This document shows positions 18,876-30,225 of a stretch of DNA of 64,000 nucleotides, piece by piece (the stretch's first letter is position 1; every line of letters starts with the position of its first letter). Below the pieces are notes generated by a model, which worked only from the letters and a program-made list of their open reading frames with translations, did not search any database and was not told the DNA's origin. A program made the position numbers and the translations under genes. Origin of the DNA: Mycobacterium arosiense ATCC BAA-1401 = DSM 45069 (GTDB lineage: Bacteria; Actinomycetota; Actinomycetes; Mycobacteriales; Mycobacteriaceae); the NCBI RefSeq assembly GCF_002086125.1, contig NZ_MVHG01000015.1:1-64000 (forward strand), read 5' to 3'.

Positions 18876-19480
18876 GGCACCGATGGTACTGACCTCGCCT
18901 GCCAATCTCCTGATGCCCGCCCGGCCGGAGGTGCGAGGCTTTGCCCAGGAGGTGTCGATCTCGTCGATGCCGACCAACCGTCCCGGGCGTTTGCACGATC
19001 AACCTGACAACGCTTGTTCGAGCCCGGTATCCCTCTGCAATGGGTGAGCTGACCTCGTGCCGTTCCACGATCACCTGGTTGTACGCGAATTACGCGAGGT
19101 CAACTACACAAGCGCCCACAATCGGACTGTGGCGGCCGACACACTCACCGAATCTCTCACCGGGCCGAATCTCGTTTTTGTACAATATAACTCGCGACTG
19201 AATCAGCTGTGGCGCACCCAAAATTTGTGACTGCTCGCTTTCCGCGCCGATGTGGGAAGTTAAACGGCAAGCCCGCACCGAGCGCCGCGCCTGGGCAGCC
19301 AACGCGCAAGCCGAGCGGAAAACCGCTGGGTACGCGAATGCCTTGACCGCACCGGCGACCAATACACCCGCCAGCACAGCAGTGATGCAGGTTATGCGAC
19401 TTCGAGCTCCGGAATTAGCGGCGAGCGATTTTGACACCCGAGCACACAGTTGCGACGCACACAGTAAGGAGATGATGACG
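18876..19480. other. Intergenic region before the sugar porter, lower GC
   Basis: About 600 bases, noticeably richer in A+T than the surroundings near 19050-19230. It holds a CGCG-AATTA-CGCG dyad at 19084-19096 and a TTGTACAA palindrome near 19180 followed by ATATAAC, which may be promoter elements for the transporter. Small frames in this stretch have no recognisable domains and I do not call them genes. Confidence 0.4.
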
Positions 19481-19513
19481 ATGACCGACCGGCTTGCCGA
19501 TCAGCTGCGCTAG
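19481..19513 (+). CDS. Possible 10-aa leader peptide before the sugar porter
   Basis: AAGGAG (19466-19471) is followed nine bases later by ATG opening MTDRLADQLR and then TAG. The stop shares its G with the GTG start of the transporter (TAGTG). Two other in-frame ATGs lie at 19472 and 19475. The strong ribosome-binding site serves this mini-frame, suggesting coupled translation of the transporter. Alternatively a frameshift separated the true N-terminus from the transporter. Confidence 0.45.
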   Translation: MTDRLADQLR

Positions 19514-21012
19514 TGGCTGCGGACGATCCGGCGGACCGCGGATGGTGGTTAACCGTCCGCGCTGAGGCGGAGTCGGCTGGAAGCGCAGGTCAGGCCGACG
19601 CGGAAGCTTCGCAGAGCGCAGTTGGCACCGGCGCGGAAGCCGCAAAACAACTGACAGGCGCCGTGGTGGTCATTGCGCTCGTCGCGGCAATCTCAGGCAT
19701 GCTCTACGGCTACGACACCGGCGTCATCTCCTGGGCTCTATTGCAGCTCACCGAGGACTTCAACATCACGGCGGGCTGGAAGCAGGTCATCGCCGCCAGC
19801 ATCCTGCTCGGCGCCGTCATCGGGGCCTTGACATGCAGCTGGCTGTCCGATCGGCGCGGCCGGCGCGGCACACTGTTGATGCTGGCGGTGGTGTTCATCA
19901 TCGGTGCGCTGTGGTGTGCCGACGCGCCGGATGCCGTCGTGCTCTCGCTGGGGCGGTTGGTTCTGGGCTTCGCGGTCGGCGGGGCGACGCAGACGGCACC
20001 GATGTATGTAGCCGAGCTCTCGCCGCCCGCCCACCGGGGACGGTTGGTGCTGTGCTTTCAAATTGCCATTGGGGTGGGCGTCCTCATCGCCAGTCTCGTC
20101 GGGGCATTGGACACCATTTCGTGGCGAGGGCCGATCGGAATGGCATGCGTGCCCGCCGCAATCATGTTGTGGCTGTTGCTGCGCCTTCCGGAGAGTCCGC
20201 GCTGGCTGGTCAAGCAAGGTGATCGAAAAGCTGCGCAAGCCGTGTTGGAGCATGTCCGGCCCGACGGCTACGACGTGGGCACCGAGCTGGACGAAGCGAC
20301 CGAACTCGCGCGCGTCGAACGCACGGCCAGCACCCGGGGCTGGCACGGGCTGCGCGACCGCTGGGTGCGTCCGGCCCTGGTTTTAGGTTGCGGAATTGCG
20401 GTGTTCACCCAGCTCAGCGGCATCGAGATGATCATTTATTATTCGCCGACCATATTAACCAACGATGGCGTATACCGGTCCGTAGCTCTGCAGTTGTCGG
20501 TGGGCTTGGGTGCGGCATACCTGATCGCCCAACTGGTCGGATTGGCCATCATCGACCGGATCGGCCGGCGCCGGCTCACTCTCGTCATGGTGCCGGGCGC
20601 GGCGATCAGCCTGTTCGCATTGGGCCTGTTATTCCTGACCAGCGACAACGGGCACGATGTGATTCCCTACATCGTGATCTGCTTGATCGCATTCATGCTG
20701 TTCAATGCCGGCGGTCTGCAGCTGATGGGCTGGCTGACCGGCTCGGAGACTTATCCGCTGGCGGTGCGACCGGCGGCCACCGCCGTGCAGTCGGCGACGC
20801 TGTGGGGAACCAACCTGCTCATCACGCTGACGATGCTGTCGCTCATCAATGCGATCGGGCCCGGGCTCTCGATGTGGCTCTACGCGTTGTTCAACGTGGC
20901 GGCGTGGATCTTCGTGTACTTCCGCATGCCCGACCTCACCGGGAAAAGCCTGGAGGAGATTGAAAACAAACTCTTCGAGGGGAAATTCCGGCCTTCAGAT
21001 TTCACGCGCTGA
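19513..21012 (+). CDS. MFS sugar porter
   Basis: 499-aa, 12-helix transporter. MLYGYDTGVISWALL in TM1, the loop SDRRGRRG, and LPESPRWLVKQGD after TM6 are signatures of the sugar-porter (SP) branch, which moves hexoses or pentoses, usually with H+. FTQLSGIEMIIYYSPTIL in TM7 corresponds to the sugar-binding QQxxGxNxxxYY region, with QLSGIEMIIYY deviating at the second Gln and the Asn. The ~45 residues before TM1 are Ala/Glu-rich and unconserved. Substrate unknown. Confidence 0.82.
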   Translation: MAADDPADRGWWLTVRAEAESAGSAGQADAEASQSAVGTGAEAAKQLTGAVVVIALVAAISGMLYGYDTGVISWALLQLTEDFNITAGWKQVIAASILLGAVIGALTCSWLSDRRGRRGTLLMLAVVFIIGALWCADAPDAVVLSLGRLVLGFAVGGATQTAPMYVAELSPPAHRGRLVLCFQIAIGVGVLIASLVGALDTISWRGPIGMACVPAAIMLWLLLRLPESPRWLVKQGDRKAAQAVLEHVRPDGYDVGTELDEATELARVERTASTRGWHGLRDRWVRPALVLGCGIAVFTQLSGIEMIIYYSPTILTNDGVYRSVALQLSVGLGAAYLIAQLVGLAIIDRIGRRRLTLVMVPGAAISLFALGLLFLTSDNGHDVIPYIVICLIAFMLFNAGGLQLMGWLTGSETYPLAVRPAATAVQSATLWGTNLLITLTMLSLINAIGPGLSMWLYALFNVAAWIFVYFRMPDLTGKSLEEIENKLFEGKFRPSDFTR

Positions 21013-21170
21013 TGCATTAGTTGCGCGGCAAACCGTTTCGGGTGCTCGACGGCGCGGTTACCGTCAGTTGCGCGATACGAATCCGCCGATGAGCCGTGCT
21101 GATAGACGCGGTCACACACGTTGGCGCGAGTCACCCGCGATGTGTTCGCCATCCCGGGCAAGCTGTCCTC

Positions 21171-21701
21171 ATGGAGCGGGTGTTGCTGACCGTGGGGCAC
21201 GGGGCGGCCGGCCGGGAGCGGCTGGGGGCGTTGCTTGCCGGGGCGGGCGTTGCACTGGTGGTGGACGTGCGGCGATACCCGGCCAGTCGGACCAATCCGG
21301 ACGTGCGGCTCGAGGCCCTCGAGTGCTGGCTGCCGCACGGGGGGATCGACTATCGGTGGGAGCCGCGCCTCGGCGGCCGACGGCATGTCGCGGCCGAAGA
21401 ACCGGAGCCGGACAGCTGGTGGACGGTGGCCGCGTTCCGCGCGTATGCCGCACACACCCGGACGCCGGAGTTCGACGCGGCGCTGGACGAGGTCCTCGCC
21501 GATGCGGGCCGGCGCACCACGGCGGTGATGTGCAGCGAGAGCGTCTGGTGGCGCTGCCACCGGCGGCTGATCGCCGACGTGGCGGTGCTCGCCCGCGGGG
21601 TGCCCGTGCGGCACCTGATGCCCGACGGCCGGCTCAGTCCGCACCGCCCCTCGGCGGGAGCCCGCCGCCGCCCCGACGGCCGCCTGGTCTGGGACGGTTG
21701 A
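21171..21701 (+). CDS. DUF488 family protein
   Basis: 176 aa starting MERVLLTVGHGAAGRERLGA. It shows DUF488 features: VDVRRYPASRTNP near 32-44, HGGIDYRWEPRLGGRR near 55-70, and the nucleophile-like CSESVWWRCHRRLIADV with paired Cys near 118-127. DUF488 proteins are rhodanese-like and of unproven function. ATG at 21171 starts the conserved region; an upstream ATG at 21096 adds unconserved residues. Confidence 0.8.
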   Translation: MERVLLTVGHGAAGRERLGALLAGAGVALVVDVRRYPASRTNPDVRLEALECWLPHGGIDYRWEPRLGGRRHVAAEEPEPDSWWTVAAFRAYAAHTRTPEFDAALDEVLADAGRRTTAVMCSESVWWRCHRRLIADVAVLARGVPVRHLMPDGRLSPHRPSAGARRRPDGRLVWDG

Positions 21702-21713
21702 GCTTTCGAGCCT

Positions 21714-22301
21714 TTAGAACGTGTTGACCTTCTCGACGCTGACGAACATGCCGTGCTTGGTCTGGTCGTTGGTGAAGCGGGTGCCGTCCGCGTTGGCGAC
21801 GATCGTCCAGCCCTGGGCCGCGTAGGTCTTGTAGTCGATGGTGACGGTCGGGATGGCGCCCAGATTGCCCAGCACCCACTGCACCTTGCCGCCGCTGTTG
21901 ACGCTGACGCCGTTGGCGTGCTCGCCGTCCTGCATCGGGGAGTTGGTGAAGGGTGCCTCACAGCCGACGGTGTCCTTGTTGATCTGGCAGCGCGTCATAC
22001 CGGATTTGGTCTCGATGAAGACGTAACCGTTCTCGTCGGGCGGCAGCGGGATGGCGCCGGCCGGGTTGGTCGGGCTCGCCGGCGCGGTCGGTGTGCCCGG
22101 GGCCGGGGCGGCGGTGGCCGACGGCGGCGTGGACCTGGGTGTGGGGAAAGATGGTTCGGTGGGTCCCGCTCCCGGCGAGGCCACCGGTCGGCCCCCGATG
22201 ACGGAGCTGCAACCGGAGACCAGCTCCGAGCCCGCCATCATGGCTACGAGCAGCAGCGAACCACCGAGCAGGCTTCGCCGCGCATTCTTCGAAAACCGCA
22301 C
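21714..22301 (-). CDS. Secreted lipoprotein, possibly the LpqJ counterpart
   Basis: 195 aa from GTG at 22301, which has GGGGAG six bases upstream. A signal peptide ends at the lipobox LVSGC. A Pro/Ala/Thr linker follows, then a C-terminal domain with two Cys in TRCQINKDTVGCEAPF and GNLGAIPTVTIDYKTYAAQG. This Cys-pair domain recurs in mycobacterial secreted proteins of unknown function. Its location between the Rv0338c and dnaK homologues suggests lpqJ (Rv0344c), but identity was not checked. Confidence 0.7.
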   Translation of the reverse strand: MRFSKNARRSLLGGSLLLVAMMAGSELVSGCSSVIGGRPVASPGAGPTEPSFPTPRSTPPSATAAPAPGTPTAPASPTNPAGAIPLPPDENGYVFIETKSGMTRCQINKDTVGCEAPFTNSPMQDGEHANGVSVNSGGKVQWVLGNLGAIPTVTIDYKTYAAQGWTIVANADGTRFTNDQTKHGMFVSVEKVNTF

Positions 22302-22453
22302 CCGCCGCTCCCCAGACGATTCATCTAGCGGCACTCAGGTTACGCACCGCGACGCGAAAGTCGCTGCCCTGGCGCAGGTATCGATATAGAGCCGATGGCC
22401 CAGGTTTATCACCGCGTGACCGACCCGTCGGCCAGCCGATCCATTGCCAGATG

Positions 22454-23404
22454 CTAGAGGCCCAACAGCTTTTCGGCGTTGCGGTGGCTGATGGCGGCCC
22501 GCTCGTCGTCGGACAGCGGCAGGCTCTCGAGGAAGGTGCGGGCGGCGACCATCGACCCGAACGGGTAGTCGGCGGAGAAGGCCACGCGGTCGATCCCCAC
22601 CTGGGCAACCAGGTTCGCGTACGTCGCGTGGTCGTTGAAGTTGGCGAACGTGTAGTAAAAGTTCTCCCGAAGGTAAGAGCTGACGGGGCGTTGCAGACCG
22701 GTCAGCTCCGGTGTCAGCGTGGCGTCGAAGCGCGGCAGCATGAATGACGTCGCTTCACCCATGTGCCCGATGATCATCTGCAGCGCCGGGTGTCGGTCGA
22801 ACACGCCGCCGAGGATCATGCGCAGCGCGTGGGTGGCGGTGTTGATGTGCCAGCCCCAGCCCACCGTGGCCAGCGCGAACGTGACCGGCTCGGCGAACCC
22901 CGCGTAGCTCGACTCGATGACGCCCGCCGGGGGGATGGTCGGATGCAGGTAGATCGGCGCCTGTAGGGCGGCCGCGCGGTCCAGGATGGGCTCGAAGAAC
23001 GGGTCGTCCAGATAGCGGCCGCGGCTGTGGCCGTTGATCACCGCGCCGCGGAAGCCGAGCCCGCGCACCGCGCGCTCGAGTTCCTCGGCCGCCTGGTCGG
23101 GGGCGCTGGTAGGCACGGTGGCAAAGCCCGCCAAGCGATTTGGGTGGCGCCGCACCGCCGCCGCGAGCCGGTCGTTACAGTCCCGGGCCAGCCGCACCGC
23201 CTCGTCCGGATCCAGTTGCTCCACCCCGGGCGCCGCCAGCGACAGCACGGCCAGGTCCACCCCGGCCTCGTCCATCGCCGCGATGCGGCCGTCGCCGAGA
23301 TCGCTGGCGGGTTCGACGATGCCGGCTCGCGACGCCAGCCAGGTGCCCGGGCCTTGTAGGAATTCCGTTATGGCGTAATGCTCTTCGAGGGCGATGACGC
23401 GCAT
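22454..23404 (-). CDS. Amidohydrolase-family protein related to gamma-resorcylate decarboxylase
   Basis: 316-aa Amidohydrolase_2 protein. The pattern is that of nonoxidative aromatic acid decarboxylases: N-terminal ALEEHYAI with Glu8, LHPTIPPAG with His near 157, IGHMGEATSFMLPRFD with His near 216, and the metal Asp in SADYPFGSM near 279. It most resembles 2,6-dihydroxybenzoate (gamma-resorcylate) decarboxylase. It starts five bases after the end of a broken aldehyde dehydrogenase gene on the same strand, and LysR is divergent beyond that; together these suggest a small aromatic-acid catabolic operon. Confidence 0.78.
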   Translation of the reverse strand: MRVIALEEHYAITEFLQGPGTWLASRAGIVEPASDLGDGRIAAMDEAGVDLAVLSLAAPGVEQLDPDEAVRLARDCNDRLAAAVRRHPNRLAGFATVPTSAPDQAAEELERAVRGLGFRGAVINGHSRGRYLDDPFFEPILDRAAALQAPIYLHPTIPPAGVIESSYAGFAEPVTFALATVGWGWHINTATHALRMILGGVFDRHPALQMIIGHMGEATSFMLPRFDATLTPELTGLQRPVSSYLRENFYYTFANFNDHATYANLVAQVGIDRVAFSADYPFGSMVAARTFLESLPLSDDERAAISHRNAEKLLGL

Positions 23405-23408
23405 CTGG

Positions 23409-24897
23409 TTATCCTTCGAGGGCTCGGGCGGCCGCGCCCCAGTACGGCAGCTCGTCGCGGTTGGCGGCCAGGCGGATGGTTTTGGTGTAGCCGTACTCGG
23501 CCAGCGTCTCCTGGGCGTGCTCGCGGCCGAACCCGCTGTGACCCACGCCGCCGAATCCGCTGCCGATGGCCACCCGGGCGTAGTTGTTGACGAAGACGGC
23601 CCCGGCCCGGATCTGCCGGCTCACCCGCAGCGCCCGGTCGCCGTCAGCGGTGAACACCGCGGCGACCAGTCCATAGGGCGGCGATCCGCACCGCCTCGGC
23701 CTCGTCGGTGAACCGGATCAGGGCGACGACCGGACCAAAGATCTCCTCCTGGGCCACCCGCATGCCTGGCGTGACGCCGGTCAGCACGGTCGGCGCGACG
23801 TAGAAGCCGTCGGCGAGCCGCGGATCCTGCGGCAGCGGAGCCTGGGCGGCGATGCGGGCGCCTTCGGCGACGCCGATGTCGAGGTACTCCAGGACCTGCT
23901 TGCGCTGTGCCCGGGTGACCAGGGGCCCCACGTCGGTGGCGGGGTCGGCGCCGTCGCCCACCCGCAGCCGGCGCACCGCGGCGCACAGCTTCCGTTCAAA
24001 TTCGGCATAAATGTTGTCCTGCACCAGGATTCGCGACGATGCGGTGCACGCCTCACCCTGGTTGAAGAAGCCGCCGTCGATGGCGGCCAACAGCGCCTCG
24101 TGCAGGTTGGCGTCCTCGAACACCAGCAGCGGGTTCTTTCCGCCCAGCTCCATCAGCGCCGGCGTGAGGTTGCCGGCCGCGGTGCGCAGCACCGCCGAAC
24201 CGGTGAGCGGCGATCCGGTGAAGGAGATCTTGCCCACCAGTTGATGTTCGGCCAGCGCGGCGCCCACCTCGCCGCCACCCGCCACGGCGTGCACCACCGG
24301 GTCGGGCAGCACCGACTGGATCAGCTCGACCAGCCGCAGCACCACCGAGGGCGTCTGCTCCGGCGGTTTCAGCACGACGGCGTTGCCGACGGCCAGCGCG
24401 GGAGCGACTTTCCCGGCGGTGTGGATGGGCGGCCAGTTGAAGGGCACTATGCCGGCGATGACGCCGTACGGCTCCAGCGTGGTCAGGTCGAAAACCGGGC
24501 CGTAGTCGCGCGCCTGGCTCGGCAGCACCTCGACCATTGCGCCGAAGTACTCGAAGATCCCGATCGCGGCTTCCACGTCGAAATTGCGCGCCTGGGTGAT
24601 CGGCTTGCCCATTTCCCGCGATTCGAGGGCGGCGATCTCGTCGGCGTGCGCGCGGATGACGTCGGCGATCTGCCGCAGATAGCGGCCGCGTTCGCGGGCC
24701 GGACGTCGTTTCCAGGTCAGGTGCGCGGCCTGCGCCGCGCGCACGGCCCGGTCCACCCCGTCGGTGCCGGCCCCGTGCACCACGGTGACGACCTGCCCGG
24801 TGGCGGGATTCTCCACGACGAAGCGGTCGTCGGGTGACGCCGACGACCACGCGGTGCGGATCGTGGTGAGGGGTTGCTGGTCCATGGGCATTGCCAC
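23409..24897 (-). pseudogene. Aldehyde dehydrogenase, frameshifted
   Basis: NAD(P)-dependent aldehyde dehydrogenase in two frames. Frame one (to 23644) covers residues 1-417 with VPFNWPPIHTAGK, the general base in LMELGGKNP and the nucleophile Cys in NQGEACTAS. It reaches EAEAVRIA and then leaves the family sequence. The family continuation PYGLVAAVFTADGD resumes in another frame and runs to 23409, ending SGFGREHAQETLAEYGYTKT. The break is at 23678-23681. The usual NDS-type codons before PYG are missing except one base, consistent with an 8-base deletion. The catalytic Cys lies before the break, but the oligomerisation and C-terminal regions are lost. Confidence 0.8.
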
Positions 24898-24947
24898 GGT
24901 ATGCCCGGCGGCCTGATCAGCACCAACGATATCTACTGATGGTTCTC

Positions 24948-24962
24948 ATCATCGGCGGTGAT
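24948..24962. promoter_or_regulatory. Candidate LysR-type operator
   Basis: ATCA-TCGGCGG-TGAT is a dyad containing a T-N11-A core, the classical LysR box, in the 75-base gap between the divergent LysR gene and the aldehyde dehydrogenase operon. It ends ten bases before the LysR start, as expected for autoregulation. Inferred from position and form only. Confidence 0.4.
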
Positions 24963-24972
24963 AATCGCCGGT

Positions 24973-25914
24973 GTGGAGCTTCGTCACCTCAAGTACTTCT
25001 TGGCCGTCGGGGACGGTCGGAGCTTCACCGAAGCGGCCAAGCGGCTGCACGTGGTGCAGTCCGGGGTGTCGGCCACCATCAAGGCGCTCGAGCGCGAACT
25101 GGGCGCAGAGTTGTTCGTCCGGGGCCCGGCCGGCGTGGCCCTGACCCCGGCGGGCGAAGCGCTGCGACCCCACGCCCGGGCCACCCTGGACGCCGCCCGC
25201 GCGGCGAAGGACGCGGTGAGCGCCGCCCGGGGCACGGTGCGTGGCACCGTCACGGTGGGGACGTTGACGTCGGTGAGCGTCATCGACGTGCCGACCGTGC
25301 TGGCCGAACTGCACTCCCGGCATCCCGAAATCGTGGTTCACCTGCGCGCGGCCAGCGCCGGGTCGGCCGGTCTGGCCGGGCAACTGCGGGACGGGGATCT
25401 CGACGTCGCCTTCCTGGTTTTCACCGGACCGCCCCCGGCCGACCTGCGCACCCGGCTGGTGGCCTCGGTTCCGCTGCTGCTGGTCGTCCCCGAGGACCAC
25501 CCGCTGGCGCGGGGCGAGGCGGTTTCGCTGGCCGAGCTCGCCGGCATGTCCTTCGTCGACGGGCCGCCGGGATACGGCAACCGCGCCGTGGTCGACACCG
25601 CGTTCGCGGCCGCCGGCGTCCCGCGGACCGTCGCGGTGGAAGTGGCCGACATCGGCACGGCGGCGATCTGTATCCGCAAGGGGCTGGGGATCGGATTTCT
25701 GAGCTGGTCCATCCTCGAGGGCATCGACAGCTCGGGTCTGGCGAGCGTCCGGATCGCCGGGCACGACCTGCAATGGCGCCTCTACGTCGCGACCTCGGCG
25801 AACCGGCAGGCCAGCGCGGCCACCCGTGCGCTGCTGGCGCTCATCGAGGAGGTGGCCGGGGACGCCACGAATTCGTTGGCGCCCCGGGAACAAGGCGGGA
25901 CCGGGCGCCGTTAA
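24973..25914 (+). CDS. LysR-family transcriptional regulator
   Basis: 313 aa. N-terminal winged helix MELRHLKYFLAVGDGRSFTE (1-20) with VVQSGVSATIKALERELG as the recognition region, then an effector-binding periplasmic-protein-like domain (RGTVTVGTLTSVSV, LVVPEDHPLA, KGLGIGFL). GTG at 24973 starts the canonical sequence; ATG at 24958 adds five residues. It is divergent from the aldehyde dehydrogenase/decarboxylase-like pair and probably controls it in response to an aromatic ligand. Confidence 0.85.
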   Translation: MELRHLKYFLAVGDGRSFTEAAKRLHVVQSGVSATIKALERELGAELFVRGPAGVALTPAGEALRPHARATLDAARAAKDAVSAARGTVRGTVTVGTLTSVSVIDVPTVLAELHSRHPEIVVHLRAASAGSAGLAGQLRDGDLDVAFLVFTGPPPADLRTRLVASVPLLLVVPEDHPLARGEAVSLAELAGMSFVDGPPGYGNRAVVDTAFAAAGVPRTVAVEVADIGTAAICIRKGLGIGFLSWSILEGIDSSGLASVRIAGHDLQWRLYVATSANRQASAATRALLALIEEVAGDATNSLAPREQGGTGRR

Positions 25915-25926
25915 CATTATCGACAA

Positions 25927-25947
25927 GTTGAGCAGACCACACTCAAT
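25927..25947. promoter_or_regulatory. HspR-type inverted repeat 1 upstream of dnaK
   Basis: GTTGAGC, seven bases, then ACTCAAT fits the HAIR consensus CTTGAGT-N7-ACTCAAG bound by HspR in actinobacteria. It lies about 100 bases before dnaK, next to a TTGACA hexamer at 25955-25960. Confidence 0.75.
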
Positions 25948-25982
25948 GCTTGGTTTGACAGCCCACCGCCTCCCGGGGCAGG

Positions 25983-26003
25983 CTTGAGCGGGGTTCACTC
26001 AGC
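25983..26003. promoter_or_regulatory. HspR-type inverted repeat 2 upstream of dnaK
   Basis: CTTGAGC, seven bases, then ACTCAGC is the second HAIR-like site, 44 bases before the dnaK ATG. A CATAGT hexamer overlaps its end (26003-26008) and may be the -10 element, so HspR binding would block RNA polymerase. Confidence 0.75.
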
Positions 26004-26046
26004 ATAGTGACACCAGACAGGCTCTACATATTCAGGAGGAATCACT

Positions 26047-27905
<1,859 letters not shown>

Positions 27906-27909
<4 letters not shown>

Positions 27910-28565
27910 CGGAAGGCAATCCACACGAACAGGTGACGATCACCGACAAGCGGCGAATCGACCCCCAGACCGGTGAAGTACGGCAGGTCCCTCCCGGCGA
28001 CACGCCGGGAGGGGCGCCGGCCGGCGAGCCGGCGGAGCAGCCCGACGGCAAAGTCGCCGAGCTCACCGCCGATCTGCAACGGGTGCAGGCCGACTTCGCC
28101 AACTACCGCAAGCGGGCGCTGCGCGACCAGCAGGCCGCGGCGGACCGGGCCAAAGCCGCAGTCGTCAACCAATTGCTGGGTGTGCTCGACGATCTCGACC
28201 GGGCCCGTAAGCACGGTGACCTGGAGTCCGGACCGCTGAAGTCGGTCGCTGACAAGCTGGAGAGCGCGCTGAGCGGCCTGGGCCTGACGGCGTTCGGCGA
28301 GGAGGGCGAGGACTTCGACCCGGTGCTGCACGAGGCCGTGCAGCACGAGGGCACCGGCTCCGAAGGGTCCCGGCCGGTGATCGGCACCGTCATGCGGCAG
28401 GGCTACAAGCTGGGTGATCAGGTGTTGCGGCACGCCCTGGTCGGCGTCGTCGACACGGTCGCCGACGAAGGCGATGAATCGGCCGCGACGGACGAATCCA
28501 CCACGGCGGCAACCGAAGCCGAGCCGGCCGAATCGGACGATAACGTCGGCACATCCGGTGACTAG
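27906..28565 (+). CDS. grpE: Nucleotide exchange factor GrpE
   Basis: Releases ADP from DnaK. 219 aa with a polar N-terminal extension, the long dimerising helix [20 protein letters not shown] near 56-75, and the beta domain [15 protein letters not shown] and [20 protein letters not shown] near the end. An acidic, Thr/Ala-rich tail follows. The GTG start overlaps the dnaK stop, coupling their translation. Confidence 0.96.
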
Positions 28566-28611
28566 GCCACACGATCAGCACAAAAAAAGAAAGGTGAGGG
28601 GGTGACGCGAC

Positions 28612-29790
28612 ATGGCCCAGCGTGAATGGGTCGAAAAGGACTTCTATAAGGAGCTGGGCGTCTCCTCTGACGCCAGTGCCGAAGAGATCAAACGCGCCTA
28701 CCGCAAGTTGGCGCGCGATCTGCACCCGGACGCGAACCCCGACAACCCCGCCGCCGGCGAACGATTCAAAGCGGTCTCCGAGGCACACAACGTCTTGTCC
28801 GATCCGGCCAAGCGCAAGGAGTACGACGAAACCCGAAGGCTGTTCGCCGGCGGTGGTTTTGGCGGGCGCCGGTTCGACAGCGGCGGGTTCGGGGGCTTCA
28901 ACGTCGGCGGCGATGGCGCCGAGTTCAACCTCAACGATTTGTTCGACGCGGCCGGCCGAAGCGGCGGCACAAACATCGGTGACCTGTTCGGCGGCCTGTT
29001 CGGGCGTGGTTCGGGCGCCCGGCCCAGCCGGCCCCGCCGTGGCAACGACCTCGAGACCGAAACCCAGCTGGATTTCGTCGAGGCCGCCAAGGGCGTGGCG
29101 ATGCCGCTGCGGCTGACCAGCCCGGCCCCGTGCACCAACTGCCACGGCAGTGGCGCGCGGCCGGGTACTAGCCCGAAGGTTTGTCCCACCTGCAACGGTT
29201 CCGGCGTGATCAGCCGCAACCAGGGCGCGTTCGGATTCTCCGAGCCCTGCACCGATTGCCGGGGCAGCGGCTCGATCATCGAGCACCCCTGCGAGGAGTG
29301 CAAGGGCACCGGTGTGACCACCCGCACCCGCACCATCAACGTGCGGATCCCGCCGGGCGTCGAGGACGGACAGCGCATCCGGCTGCCCGGCCAGGGCGAG
29401 GCGGGGTTGCGCGGTGCGCCCTCGGGCGACCTTTACGTGACGGTGCACGTGCGCCCGGACAAGGTGTTCGGCCGCGATGGCGACGACCTCACGGTGACCG
29501 TCCCGGTCAGCTTCACCGAGTTGGCTTTGGGCTCAACCATCTCGGTGCCCACCCTGGATGGCAAGGTCGGTGTCCGGGTGCCCAAGGGCACCGCCGACGG
29601 CCGCATCCTGCGGGTGCGCGGTCGTGGCGTTCCCAAGCGCAATGGCGGCAACGGCGACTTGCTGGTGACCGTAAAGGTCGCCGTGCCACCGAATTTGGAG
29701 GGGGCCGCGCGGGAGGCGCTGGAGGCGTACGCCGCCGCCGAGCGTGTCAGCGGCTTCGACCCCCGGGCCGGATGGGCGGGTAACCGCTGA
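28612..29790 (+). CDS. dnaJ: Chaperone protein DnaJ (DnaJ1)
   Basis: J-domain co-chaperone that stimulates the DnaK ATPase. 392 aa: J-domain with HPD in [10 protein letters not shown], a long Gly/Phe-rich region ([15 protein letters not shown]), four zinc-binding CxxCxGxG repeats ([32 protein letters not shown]) near 173-240, and the C-terminal client-binding domains. The stop overlaps the hspR start (TGATG). Confidence 0.97.
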   Translation: MAQREWVEKDFYKELGVSSDASAEEIKRAYRKLARDLHPDANPDNPAAGERFKAVSEAHNVLSDPAKRKEYDETRRLFAGGGFGGRRFDSGGFGGFNVGGDGAEFNLNDLFDAAGRSGGTNIGDLFGGLFGRGSGARPSRPRRGNDLETETQLDFVEAAKGVAMPLRLTSPAPCTNCHGSGARPGTSPKVCPTCNGSGVISRNQGAFGFSEPCTDCRGSGSIIEHPCEECKGTGVTTRTRTINVRIPPGVEDGQRIRLPGQGEAGLRGAPSGDLYVTVHVRPDKVFGRDGDDLTVTVPVSFTELALGSTISVPTLDGKVGVRVPKGTADGRILRVRGRGVPKRNGGNGDLLVTVKVAVPPNLEGAAREALEAYAAAERVSGFDPRAGWAGNR

Positions 29791-30173
29791 TGGCCAAGGG
29801 TCGTAAAGAGGATGCCCGGACCTTCCTCATCTCGGTGGCCGCCGAGCTGGCCGGAATGCACGCCCAAACGCTGCGCACCTACGACCGGCTCGGCCTGGTC
29901 AGCCCGCGCCGGACTTCCGGTGGGGGACGGCGGTATTCGGAACGCGACGTGGACCTGCTGCGCGAGGTGCAGCGGCTCTCGCAGCACGAGGGCGTCAACC
30001 TCGCCGGGATCAAGCGCATCATCGAGCTGACGAATCAGGTCGAGGCGCTGCAGGCCCGGGTCAAGGAGTTGACCGAGGAGCTTTCGCAGACCCGCGCCAG
30101 CCAGCGCCGCGACGTGGCGGTGGTGCCCAAGAGCACCGCGCTGGTGGTGTGGCAGCCGCGGCGGGGACGCTGA
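29790..30173 (+). CDS. hspR: MerR-family heat-shock repressor HspR
   Basis: 127-aa repressor of the dnaK operon and clpB that binds HAIR inverted repeats together with DnaK. The MerR-type helix-turn-helix is seen in FLISVAAELAGMHAQTLRTY and DRLGLVSPRRTSGGGRRYSE, followed by a coiled-coil stretch LTNQVEALQARVKELTEEL. It is the last gene of its own operon. HAIR-like sites occur upstream of both dnaK and clpB in this window. Confidence 0.96.
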   Translation: MAKGRKEDARTFLISVAAELAGMHAQTLRTYDRLGLVSPRRTSGGGRRYSERDVDLLREVQRLSQHEGVNLAGIKRIIELTNQVEALQARVKELTEELSQTRASQRRDVAVVPKSTALVVWQPRRGR

Positions 30174-30208
30174 TTCTCGCATTCACCCGGTGACCGCCAG
30201 TGTCTGCG

Positions 30209-30225
30209 GTGACCCGAGGGGTCAC
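30209..30225. terminator. Bidirectional hairpin between hspR and the epimerase gene
   Basis: GTGACCC-GAG-GGGTCAC is a perfect 7-base stem with a 3-base loop, located where the two convergent transcripts meet and touching the epimerase stop codon. There is no U-tract, as is common for mycobacterial terminators. Confidence 0.5.

Noticed and set aside
19250-19513. 87-aa frame before the sugar porter
   Set aside because: Only its final part, from the ATG at 19481, has a strong ribosome-binding site. The upstream part is Ala/Arg/Thr-rich with no conservation signal.
25955-26008. A standard sigma-A promoter for dnaK using TTGACA at 25955
   Set aside because: No acceptable -10 hexamer lies 16-19 bases downstream. 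CATAGT is 42 bases away, so the pairing is not supported.
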